64,000 nucleotides of DNA from an uncultured Collinsella sp. Its GTDB lineage: Bacteria > Actinomycetota > Coriobacteriia > Coriobacteriales > Coriobacteriaceae. A model generated the notes under the pieces. It was not told the origin of the DNA and searched no databases. It worked only from the letters and a program-made list of their open reading frames with translations. The stretch's first letter is position 1, and every line of letters starts with the position of its first letter. Positions 23,984 to 30,426 of this stretch are shown here, piece by piece. The stretch is from positions 1 to 64,000 of the forward strand of contig CANRSF010000014.1 of assembly GCA_947642445.1 (NCBI GenBank). The letters run 5' to 3'. Position numbers and translations under genes: made by a program.

Positions 23984-24669
23984 GCATCTGCATCAAAAAT
24001 CAGATTCAGAATATGAATATCGTCATCGGCTGCACGGTGGGGTGTCCATATTGCTATGCCCGTAACAATGTGAAACGTTGGCATATGATTGACGACTTCG
24101 CTGATCCTGCGTTCTTCCCGAGCAAGCTCAAGATGATGGAAAAGAAACGGCCGCAGAACTTTCTCCTTACCGGCATGAGCGATCTCTCCGGGTGGAAGCT
24201 GGAATGGCGAGACGAGGTATTTGCAAAGATCCATGAGAATCCACAGCATCAGTTCCTGTTCCTGACCAAGAGACCCGATTTGCTGGATTTAGATACCGAC
24301 CTGGAAAACGCATGGTTCGGCGTTACGGTGACGAGGAAAGCGGAGCTGTGGCGTATCGACGCCCTTCGGAAAAACGTCAAAGCAAATCACTTCTTCGTTA
24401 CTTTTGAGCCGCTATTCGACGATCCCGGTACGGTCGACCTTTCCGGAATCAACTGGATCGTCGTCGGTACCATGACCGGGGCGCAGAGCAGGAAGGTTCA
24501 TACGGAACCGGAGTGGGCATGGTCTTTGACGGACCAGGCGCACGCGCTTGGCATTCCAATGTTTATGAAGGAAGACCTCGTCTCTGTCATAGGGGACGAA
24601 AACATGATTCAGGAATTGCCGGAAGAATTCGAAAGAGTGCTGGAGGTGCAGAGAACATGGCGGAAGTGA
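23980..24669 (+). CDS. Radical SAM mobile pair protein A
   Basis: 229 residues. The radical SAM cysteine cluster is in IGCTVGCPYCYARNNVKRW (CxxxCxxC, about residues 16-25), near the N-terminus. It is followed by a compact partial-barrel pattern with FLLTGMSDLSGWKLEWRDE, HQFLFLTKRPDLLD, WFGVTVTRKAELWRID, HFFVTFEPLFDDPG and WIVVGTMTGAQSRK. This layout fits what I remember as 'radical SAM mobile pair protein A', always next to a protein B. The ATG overlaps the stop of the Sir2 stump. Lower GC and different codon use than the flanks indicate transfer. Substrate unknown; SAM cleavage and an Fe4S4 cluster follow from the motif. Confidence 0.8.
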   Translation: MSICIKNQIQNMNIVIGCTVGCPYCYARNNVKRWHMIDDFADPAFFPSKLKMMEKKRPQNFLLTGMSDLSGWKLEWRDEVFAKIHENPQHQFLFLTKRPDLLDLDTDLENAWFGVTVTRKAELWRIDALRKNVKANHFFVTFEPLFDDPGTVDLSGINWIVVGTMTGAQSRKVHTEPEWAWSLTDQAHALGIPMFMKEDLVSVIGDENMIQELPEEFERVLEVQRTWRK

Positions 24670-25565
24670 TCGATGGAATCCTCATCAATGAGGTGGAAGC
24701 AAAGAACATCATGACCAAGTCCAGCCTGCCGGTAGGCGGCTACTCGGTCAATCCCTATGTAGGCTGCACGCATGCCTGCAAGTATTGCTATGCCTCCTTT
24801 ATGAAGCGCTTTACCGGACACAAGGAGGAATGGGGCACCTTTCTTGATGTGAAGCATTGGCCGGAAATCAAGAATCCGAAGAAATACGCTGGACAGCGGG
24901 TGGTTATCGGTTCTGTGACGGATGGCTACAATCCACAGGAGGAGCGATTCGGGAATACCAGGAAACTCCTGGAGCAGCTGATTGGCAGCGATGCAGATAT
25001 TCTGATCTGCACAAAGTCCGATCTTGTGGTACGGGATATCGATCTGCTGAAGAGGCTTGGACGAGTGACCGTTTCATGGTCGATCAACACGCTGGATGAG
25101 AACTTCAAGAACGATATGGACTCCGCGTCGAGCATCGAGCGTCGTATCGCTGCTATGAAGCAGGTGTATGACGAAGGTATCCGTACGGTCTGCTTCGTGT
25201 CCCCGGTATTTCCCGGCATCACGGATTTTGAGATGATTTTTGAGCGAGTAAAAGATCGGTGCGATTTGTTTTGGCTCGAAAATCTCAATCTTCGGGGTGG
25301 TTTCAAAAAAGCGATCCTGGATTATATCGCCGAGAAACATCCCGATCTCGTACCGCTTTACGATGAGATCTATAACAAGCGCAACCGTAGCTATTTTGAA
25401 GCGCTTGAAGTAAAAGCCGAGGAAATGGCCAAGAAGTACGATTGCCCCTTTGTGGACAACGAAATGCCTTATGGCAGAGTCCCCCAGGGGCATCCGGTGA
25501 TCGTGGACTACTTCTATCACGAGGAAGTCCGAGGGTCGGATAATAGCGGAAAAAGAAATCGTTAA
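24657..25565 (+). CDS. Radical SAM mobile pair protein B
   Basis: 302 residues from the ATG at 24657, overlapping protein A by 13 bp. The radical SAM motif is NPYVGCTHACKYCYASFMKR (CxxxCxxC, about residue 33-40), then RVVIGSVTDGYNPQEERFGN, a conserved layout of the spore photoproduct lyase-like/Rv2578c-like branch, DILICTKSDLVVRDIDLL, VTVSWSINTLDENF, CFVSPVFPGITDFE and FWLENLNLRGGFKKAI. The C-terminal part ends in a basic tail. Overlap implies coupled translation and a working complex with A. The pair sits between the two ends of a disrupted Sir2 cassette. Function of the pair is not established as far as I know. Confidence 0.82.
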   Translation: MAEVIDGILINEVEAKNIMTKSSLPVGGYSVNPYVGCTHACKYCYASFMKRFTGHKEEWGTFLDVKHWPEIKNPKKYAGQRVVIGSVTDGYNPQEERFGNTRKLLEQLIGSDADILICTKSDLVVRDIDLLKRLGRVTVSWSINTLDENFKNDMDSASSIERRIAAMKQVYDEGIRTVCFVSPVFPGITDFEMIFERVKDRCDLFWLENLNLRGGFKKAILDYIAEKHPDLVPLYDEIYNKRNRSYFEALEVKAEEMAKKYDCPFVDNEMPYGRVPQGHPVIVDYFYHEEVRGSDNSGKRNR

Positions 25566-25727
25566 ACGGAAACCGACGACGATTCGCTCGAGCGATTAGC
25601 GTCCACGCGTGGCTTCTGCCGATTGGCGCAACGGGCGACGGATTAAGGGATCGCTCGGGCGGATGATCCCGCTGCAGTACAGGCGGTCGCTCAATTTAGC
25701 GGCATGAGCGTTTTCGCACGGAAAACC
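25566..25727. other. Right-hand junction of the radical SAM insertion
   Basis: About 160 bp that match neither the radical SAM genes nor the Sir2 cassette. They contain no ORF of note; GATTCGCTCGAGCGAT gives a small dyad at about 25579. Sir2 homology resumes near 25728. If the element has a recognition end it should be here; I see no terminal inverted repeat shared with the left junction near 23970. Confidence 0.4.
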
Positions 25728-26047
25728 AGTATCTTGTACCGTGGGTGCGCGACGGCACGTTTCTGCAGGGTGCGACATGGCGCGAGAGCCTCGGACGATA
25801 CGAGCGCTTCGCGCACGAGCGCGGAGCTGGCCGCGTGCTGCTGCTGGAGCTTGGCGTGGGCGAGATGACCCCCGGCATCATCACGCTCCCGTTCTGGAGC
25901 ATGGCCGCAAAGCTGCCGGATGCGCATCTGTTGAGCGTAAACATCTCGGGCGACTCAGCCCCCTTGCAGCTCGGAAGCAAGGCGGAGGCAATCCAGGCCG
26001 ATTTGGGCGCACTGCTCTCGGCGGCGCGGGTGGGCGACGGTGCTTAA
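25728..26047 (+). pseudogene. Sir2-like gene 3 C-terminal remnant (copy 2)
   Basis: From LVPWVRDGTFLQGATWRESL to the stop, this matches residues ~180-282 of the Sir2-like gene at 22147 at about 90% identity (LLLELGVGEMTPGIITLPFW, LLSVNISGDSAPLQLGSKAE). The NAD loop and NID motif are missing. It marks the right end of the duplicated cassette, so everything from residue ~57 of gene 1 to residue ~180 of gene 3 was lost or replaced by the radical SAM pair. Confidence 0.75.
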
Positions 26048-26264
26048 GCCTCTTTGTTAGTCGCTTTGAGATAATCCTCGTCGTTCACAGGCTCCAACCA
26101 CTCGTTGGAGGTCTCCTCGCCCGGAACCTCCAGCGCGAGATGGGAGAACCAGCCGTCGGGCGCGGCTCCGTGTCAATGCTTCACCCCCGGGGCGATGTTG
26201 ACCACATCGCCCGGGCGCAGCTCCTGTGCCGGCTTTCCCCATTCCTGGTAAAACCCTCGACCAG
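26044..26264 (-). pseudogene. Cupin-domain protein remnant
   Basis: Read on the minus strand, the frame gives YQEWGKPAQELRPGDVVNIA, PGVKH, TGA, then HGAAPDGWFSHLALEVPGEE and ...EWLEPVNDEDY to the stop. PGDVV.I.PG.KHWHGA is the classic second cupin motif (as in cupin/carboxymuconolactone-decarboxylase proteins), with the Trp codon TGG changed to TGA. The N-terminal half is gone; a stop (26265) precedes the frame. It overlaps the end of the Sir2 remnant on the other strand by 3 bp. Confidence 0.6.
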
Positions 26265-26307
26265 TCACAGCATGCCGGCAGCGAGGTCAATGCGCATTCG
26301 CTCATGC

Positions 26308-26440
26308 TACAATCCAACCACCAGAGATGAAAACACAGTCCCCGTCGGGTAGTCGTGGGCGTGCGGGAGTCCGCATCAGTAACCTGCCTCCTTGGTTGTC
26401 CCTTCTCTGCATGGTCATCTACATAAAGGAGGAACCAACC
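26308..26440 (+). promoter_or_regulatory. Promoter and structured leader of yjdF
   Basis: GCTACAAT (-10) is followed by a ~115-base leader with CAGAGATGAAAAC and small stems (for example TGCGG GAGT CCGCA). yjdF genes in Firmicutes are preceded by the azaaromatic-sensing yjdF riboswitch. The leader length is suitable, but I cannot confirm the consensus by eye. Confidence 0.35.
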
Positions 26441-26860
26441 ATGCAGATCAGCGTGTCATCCACCCTGACCGTATATCATGACGGCCAATTCTGGGTCGGG
26501 CTGGCGGAGCATGTCGAGGACGGCAGATACGGCGCCGCCCGCATCGTCTTCGGCGCGGAACCGTCCGATGAGGAAATCCTGCAATTCGTTACAAGCAAAT
26601 GGGCGAAGCTCGCGTTCTTCGGTGACGAGGCCACGGAAACAAGCAAGCCCGCGAAGAATCCCAAGCGACGCGCTCGCGAGGCAGCGAAAGCCCTTAAGCG
26701 GCCCGCGGTGAGCACCAAGGCACAACAGGCGCTCGCAGCACAGCGGGAAGCGATGAAGCGGGAGTCGGCTCAAGCAAGAAGCCAGCGTCGCGCGGATGAG
26801 GCGGAGGCGCGCTTCGAGCAGCGAAAGCTGAAGCGCAAGCAGAAGCATCGCGGGCATTGA
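26441..26860 (+). CDS. yjdF: YjdF family protein
   Basis: 139 residues from the ATG at 26441, 7 bases after AAAGGAGG; the ORF-track start at 26327 is in the leader. The N-terminal half is the YjdF/DUF2992 domain (VSSTLTVYHDGQFWVGLAEH, ARIVFGAEPSDEEILQFV). The C-terminal half is a very basic, Ala/Arg/Lys-rich helix (KRRAREAAKALKRP, QRRADEAEARFEQRKLKRKQ) typical of the family and suggestive of nucleic-acid binding. Biochemical function unknown; in some bacteria the gene is riboswitch-controlled by azaaromatic compounds. It is isolated, between a cupin remnant and a ~220 bp gap in which I see nothing. Confidence 0.82.
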   Translation: MQISVSSTLTVYHDGQFWVGLAEHVEDGRYGAARIVFGAEPSDEEILQFVTSKWAKLAFFGDEATETSKPAKNPKRRAREAAKALKRPAVSTKAQQALAAQREAMKRESAQARSQRRADEAEARFEQRKLKRKQKHRGH

Positions 26861-27077
26861 TCGCCATGTGCAGCAAGGCAAACCATATACAGCAGTGGGG
26901 CCAGCTCCACTTGAAGCCGACGCCGCGTAGACGCTAATGGTGACGGCTATGCACGGGCACGGGCGAGCCACTGCACTTCACAGCTTGTTTCTCAAGTTTC
27001 TCAAGTATTTGGGACGCACACGCGGCGTTCAAAAATGCGGAGCGACTCCACATGGCTCGAGACTGAGCCGAAGTGCC

Positions 27078-27527
27078 CTACTTCTCGCCCTCCAGCAGCC
27101 CCACGATACGGTCGATGTCGACGGCGAAGTGGGGCCTTCCCTCGCGCTCGTAGCGGTCGAGGTACGCCTGGCACTCGGAGACAATGCGCTTGGTGTTGCC
27201 GTCGATGATGCGCTGGAGCGTCTCGTAGTAGGCCGAGCCCTCGGTCCTGAAGCGGCGCTGGTAGGACTTGGTTATGGGGAACATCTTGATGTAGTGGATG
27301 CCGTGGCGGCAGCCGAGGCGCGTCGTGGGGCGGGGTGGCAACGCAAAGTACTGGTCTTTGGGCACGTTGGGGGCGATGTTGGAATGCAGCGGTACGGCGA
27401 AGTCCCTGCGCTTCCCGCGGAAACGCAGCCTCACCACCACGATGCAGGGGAGATTGTGCTTAAGCATGAGCTCGCGGTCGCCCTCGACGAGGTCGAAGAA
27501 GTCCTGGGAGATGGATACGACCTTCAC
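27078..27527 (-). CDS. ToxN/AbiQ-like protein (possible type III toxin)
   Basis: 149 residues from GTG at 27527, chosen because AGAGG lies 7 bases upstream and the homologous N-terminus is short (KVVSISQDFFDLVEGD). The arrangement of strand KVVSIS, FAVPLHSNIAP, GIHYIKMFPITKSYQRRF, and a C-terminal helix with Y..LQRIIDGNTKRIVSECQAYL follows the ToxN/AbiQ endoribonuclease plan (IS.., FAPLSS, IDFIKMIPV, Y..Lln.qy.fi..n...I). Type III toxins need an upstream RNA antitoxin made of tandem repeats. I see two hairpins (27552-27575, 27581-27620) but no repeats, so the assignment is tentative. Confidence 0.5.
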   Translation of the reverse strand: MKVVSISQDFFDLVEGDRELMLKHNLPCIVVVRLRFRGKRRDFAVPLHSNIAPNVPKDQYFALPPRPTTRLGCRHGIHYIKMFPITKSYQRRFRTEGSAYYETLQRIIDGNTKRIVSECQAYLDRYEREGRPHFAVDIDRIVGLLEGEK

Positions 27528-27551
27528 CGGTTGCGCCTCTTCATACGAAGT

Positions 27552-27620
27552 GGGGCCCGCATCGCTGCAGGCCCCTACAGGTGGGCGATATTCTACGCCT
27601 TGCGGCACCCCGTCGCCCAC
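27552..27620 (-). promoter_or_regulatory. Two hairpins in the leader of the ToxN/AbiQ-like gene
   Basis: GGGGCC pairs with GGCCCC (27552-27575), and GTGGGCGA pairs with TCGCCCAC (27581-27620). They lie immediately upstream of the GTG on the minus strand. In type III systems an attenuator hairpin separates antitoxin RNA and toxin, so one could have that role. Confidence 0.35.
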
Positions 27621-27791
27621 GGAGGTTAAACGTACACGTAAGCCGTACTCTGAAAGCCGCGGCTTCCGGCAAGCAGTTTATACCACGAAAGGTCGCTTTC
27701 AACGCGCATAGCTCGCAAAATAACACTCGCTGGGCCGTCACCCCTGGCAGTTGCCCTCCAATCTTCATTGGAGTCAGCAGGTCAATTCATA

Positions 27792-27842
27792 TAGTTATGG
27801 GGGTGTATCCTAAAGGAAATCAAATTTATACCCCCATAACTA
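27792..27842. repeat. 13-bp inverted repeat beside the att-like repeat
   Basis: TAGTTATGGGGGT and its perfect complement, separated by 25 bases, end 8 bp before the guaA-type 17-mer at 27850. It could be an integrase or excisionase arm site or a hairpin. Confidence 0.5.
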
Positions 27843-27849
27843 AGGAATT

Positions 27850-27866
27850 TTCTATTCCCACTCAAT
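27850..27866. repeat. att-like 17-bp direct repeat (distal copy)
   Basis: TTCTATTCCCACTCAAT is identical to 30410-30426, which is the 3' end of the intact guaA (complement of ATTGAGTGGGAATAG, IEWE-stop). Homology stops abruptly on both sides. The guaA 3' end is a known integration site for genomic islands, so this looks like the distal att of an element spanning 27867-30409. Confidence 0.65.
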
Positions 27867-28055
27867 GACTAGGGCCCTGGTGTAATTGGCTTGATCACCG
27901 TTCCGGGAACCGGTATCGACCTACCTGTCCGCCGAGCTCTTTCTTCAGCTCCAGCCTAGTATCTGATTCGCGCCGTTATAAGCGAAAACCGAAGAGATGC
28001 GTCTTAGCCAAGAAAAGAAGGTTAGCCTCATCTTACTGCATAATTCGTGTGTTAT

Positions 28056-28073
28056 AGTTAGATGGCTCTAACT
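28056..28073. promoter_or_regulatory. Operator-like dyad over the methyltransferase promoter
   Basis: AGTTAGA TGGC TCTAACT is a perfect 7-bp dyad overlapping a probable -10 (TATAGT), 18 bp before the ATG at 28091. It suggests repressor control, but no regulator gene lies inside the repeat-bounded segment. Confidence 0.45.
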
Positions 28074-28090
28074 GTTTGGGGGCGACAGCC

Positions 28091-28720
28091 ATGCACGAAC
28101 GCGAGGGTTTTTGGGACAAGAACGCCGGTCGGTATGACCGTTTCATGCGAAACGACCGGGCGGCGTATGAGAAGATGTATGGGCTGATCCGGCCGGTGGT
28201 GAAAGCAAAGACCGTGCTGGAGGTTGCCACCGGCACGGGGCTTGTCGCAAAGAGCGTCGTGGATGCGGCGGCGCGCATCGAGGCTACGGACGCCTCTGCA
28301 AAAATGATCCTTGAAGCAAAGCGGGACAATCAATCCGCAAAGCTGCACTTTTCCGTGCAGGATATGTTCCGCCTGCCCTATGCGCAGAAGTCCTTCGAAG
28401 TGGTGATCGCGTCCAACGCGCTTCACATAGTGCCGCATCCGGAAAAGGCCCTGCAAGAAATCAGGCGGGTGCTGAAGGACGACGGTGCGCTCATCGCGCC
28501 AACCTTCACCCACGCGGGGAACTCGGTTTCCGGCAAGGCAAAAGCCTTTTTCATGAGCATGGCGGGATTTCCCCTCCACAGCAGATGGACGAGCGAGGAA
28601 TACCTGCGTTTCCTGCGTCAAAACGGCTGGGCGGTGCGGAAAAGCGCGGTGCTGAAGGCCTCGTTCCCGTTGACCTATGCGGAATGCACGAAATCGGAGG
28701 GGCCAGATGTCGTTCTTTGA
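28091..28720 (+). CDS. Class I SAM-dependent methyltransferase (Methyltransf_11 type)
   Basis: 209 residues from ATG 28091 (HEREGFWDKNAGRYDRFMRN). SAM-binding motif I is VLEVATGTGLVAKSV, motif II region ARIEATDASAKM, then FSVQDMFRLPYAQKSFEVVI and the post-III LKDDGALIAPTF. The 'FWDK.A..YD.FM..D...Y..MY' opening and HIVPHPEKALQEIRRVLK are typical of small-molecule or quinone-like methyltransferases annotated only as class I methyltransferase. It overlaps the next methyltransferase by 14 bp, so they form one operon. Codon use differs from the core genes, fitting import within the att-bounded segment. Substrate unknown. Confidence 0.83.
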   Translation: MHEREGFWDKNAGRYDRFMRNDRAAYEKMYGLIRPVVKAKTVLEVATGTGLVAKSVVDAAARIEATDASAKMILEAKRDNQSAKLHFSVQDMFRLPYAQKSFEVVIASNALHIVPHPEKALQEIRRVLKDDGALIAPTFTHAGNSVSGKAKAFFMSMAGFPLHSRWTSEEYLRFLRQNGWAVRKSAVLKASFPLTYAECTKSEGPDVVL

Positions 28721-29312
28721 AAACACCCGCAAGCCCGTGGGCCTCGGCGGAAAACTTATGGTTGCCATGATGAACCTGGGCCACAGCCCTGTGGCGCGGT
28801 GGGGACTTCGATTTCTACGACTTGCGCCAAATGCCAAGGTGCTGGATTGCGGCTGCGGCGGCGGGGCGAACATAAAACGGCTGCTGAAAAAATGCCCGCA
28901 TGGCGTCGTCAAGGGCGTCGACTATTCGCCCGTCAGCGTGGAGAAGACTAGAAAGCTCAACCGAATTGCAATTCAGGAGGGGCGTTGCGCCGTTCTGCAA
29001 GGCAGTGTGGCGGATATGGTGTTTGAGGATAGCTACTTCGATGCCGCCACGGCCTTTGAGACCGTCTATTTTTGGCCTGATTTGCCCCGATGCTTCCGTG
29101 AGGTCTGGCGGACGCTGAAGCCAGGCGGGACAATTCTCATCTGCAACGAGAGCAATGGCGATACGGACAAGGACGAGAGGTGGACGCAGATCATCGGCGG
29201 CATGACCATCTACAAGGACATTGAATTAAAGGCGTATCTGGAGCAGGCGGGTTTTCACGAGGTGCAGATACGCAAAAAGAAAAAGTGGCTCTGCGTCACG
29301 GCGCGGAAGTAA
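28707..29312 (+). CDS. Class I SAM-dependent methyltransferase
   Basis: 201 residues from ATG 28707, after GGAGGGG. The N-terminus SFFENTRKPVGLGGKLMVAM MN is characteristic of this methyltransferase group; SAM motif I is VLDCGCGGGANIKRLL, then VKGVDYSPVSVEK, VLQGSVADMVFEDSYFDAAT, FETVYFWPDLPRCFREVWRT and LKPGGTILICNES. The C-terminal lobe ends FHEVQIRKKKKWLCVTARK. Overlaps the upstream methyltransferase; probably cotranscribed from the operator-bearing promoter at 28056. Substrate unknown; no partner biosynthetic gene in the segment. Confidence 0.83.
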   Translation: MSFFENTRKPVGLGGKLMVAMMNLGHSPVARWGLRFLRLAPNAKVLDCGCGGGANIKRLLKKCPHGVVKGVDYSPVSVEKTRKLNRIAIQEGRCAVLQGSVADMVFEDSYFDAATAFETVYFWPDLPRCFREVWRTLKPGGTILICNESNGDTDKDERWTQIIGGMTIYKDIELKAYLEQAGFHEVQIRKKKKWLCVTARK

Positions 29313-29313
29313 G

Positions 29314-29415
29314 GGCATCAAGCACGGGCATTTTTGCATCCATCCTGCACATGAGTTAGGCATGACGGTCATAGCGGCTGTGCTGGCGGCAATTATGACA
29401 GTTTTTATTCACTGA
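29314..29415 (+). pseudogene. Possible C-terminal remnant of a small membrane protein
   Basis: One frame between the methyltransferase genes reads KHGHFCIHPAHELGMTVIAA followed by VLAAIMTVFIH-stop: a His-rich loop and one hydrophobic segment with no start or ribosome site of its own. It may be the end of a lost membrane protein or chance; low confidence. Confidence 0.25.
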
Positions 29416-29426
29416 GGAAGAAACCT

Positions 29427-30257
29427 ATGAAATGTAAAATTGAGAAAAACACCGTGCAGGAGACGCTGATCCTTCCGCTGTATTCCCGGAAGCTGTGTAC
29501 GGAGCTGTACCCGAACCTTTACAAGGATGAAACAGCGGTTCGTCTGCTCGGCCAGATCGACTACGACTTTTCAGAGGCAGAGAAAAACTCCCGCAGCCTG
29601 ATGCAGCGCTTTGGTGCGCTGGAGGTGGCCATGCGGCAGGGTGATCTTGCTTTCGAGGTGCGGGATTACCTGAAAGACCACCCCAATGCGGCGGTGGTCA
29701 ATCTGGGCTGCGGGCTGGACAACACCGGCAGAACCTGCGACAACGGTAGATGCAAGATCTACAATCTGGACTTCCCGGATGTGATTGCCTTGCGGCAGCA
29801 GCTGCTGCCCGCCGGGGATCGAGAACAAAATATCCCCTGCGACCTGAAAGACACCGCATGGTTTGGCAAAATCGATGCCTCCGGCGGGGCGGTGTTCTTT
29901 GCCTCCGGAGTGTTCTATTACTTTCTGACCCAGCAGGTCCGGGAACTGGTGCGGGGGATGGCGGACGCTTTCCCCGGCGGTGTGCTGGTCTTTGATGCTG
30001 CCAATCGGACGGCAGTAAAGATGATTGCAAAAACATGGCTTAAGACTGCAAAAATCAAGGATGTGGGGGCATATTTTGCGGTTTCGGATGCCGCCAAGGA
30101 AATCGGCACGTGGAACAGCCGTCTGCAGGTCACAAGTCGCGGCTATATGCTGGGTTACAACGATTTGAGAGACCCTTCTGTCAGCGGCTTTTTCCGGTTT
30201 CTCGCAAGGGTCGGTGACAACGGGATGAAAATGCAAATCGTGAAAATTAGATTTTAA
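29427..30257 (+). CDS. Class I SAM methyltransferase, PPM/leucine carboxyl methyltransferase-like
   Basis: 276 residues, ATG after GAGGAAG. The N-terminal helical cap TLILPLYSRKLCTELYPNLY with KDETAVRLLGQIDYDFS is followed by motif I AVVNLGCGLDNTGRTCDNGR, YNLDFPDVIALRQQLLP, a D-W-F region (DLKDTAWFGKIDASGG), FASGVFYYFLTQQVRELVRG and GVLVFDAANRTAVKMI. This is the LCM/PPM (polyketide-O-methyltransferase-like) architecture in which free acids or carboxyl groups are methylated. Third methyltransferase in the 2.5 kb repeat-bounded segment; codon bias again differs from the flanks. Substrate unknown. Confidence 0.8.
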   Translation: MKCKIEKNTVQETLILPLYSRKLCTELYPNLYKDETAVRLLGQIDYDFSEAEKNSRSLMQRFGALEVAMRQGDLAFEVRDYLKDHPNAAVVNLGCGLDNTGRTCDNGRCKIYNLDFPDVIALRQQLLPAGDREQNIPCDLKDTAWFGKIDASGGAVFFASGVFYYFLTQQVRELVRGMADAFPGGVLVFDAANRTAVKMIAKTWLKTAKIKDVGAYFAVSDAAKEIGTWNSRLQVTSRGYMLGYNDLRDPSVSGFFRFLARVGDNGMKMQIVKIRF

Positions 30258-30266
30258 AAGGCAAAA

Positions 30267-30383
30267 ATGAAGCCCATTCACTTTGACGTTGAAGAAGACG
30301 GCTTTTACGGCACATATTGGGCGTGCAAGAACACGCATACAGCAGCGGGCACGGATTCAATTGAAACCGTGCCCGCTATCTAA
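30267..30383 (+). pseudogene. Truncated N-terminus of a hydrolase-like gene at the island edge
   Basis: The ATG follows AAAAGG and starts KPIHFDVEEDGFYGTYWACK, an opening I associate with alpha/beta hydrolases of the BAAT/acyl-thioester group. After ~30 codons the frame runs into a hairpin (30344-30377) and stops, 27 bp before the att-like repeat at 30410. The rest of the gene was presumably lost when the island edge formed. Family assignment is weak. Confidence 0.4.
30344..30377. terminator. Hairpin between the island edge and guaA
   Basis: An 11-bp perfect stem (AGCGGGCACGG and complement) with a 12-base loop, located just past the guaA 3' end. It lacks a clear T-run on either strand; it may still stop convergent transcripts. 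A second AT-rich dyad (CTATAT TATT ATATAG) follows at about 30387-30402. Confidence 0.5.
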
Positions 30384-30409
30384 TACTATATTATTATATA
30401 GAACGTCTG

Positions 30410-30426
30410 TTCTATTCCCACTCAAT
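30410..30426. repeat. att-like 17-bp direct repeat (guaA-proximal copy)
   Basis: TTCTATTCCCACTCAAT, covering the last four codons and stop of guaA; identical to 27850-27866. It leaves the guaA reading frame intact, as expected for site-specific integration into a gene 3' end. Confidence 0.65.

Noticed and set aside
26867-26938. 23-codon ORF after yjdF (MCSKANHIQQWGQLH...)
   Set aside because: No ribosome site and no recognisable family; chance ORF is likely.
27581-27868. 95-codon ORF ending at the att-like repeat
   Set aside because: Translation looks random and covers hairpins and the inverted repeat; no start signal.
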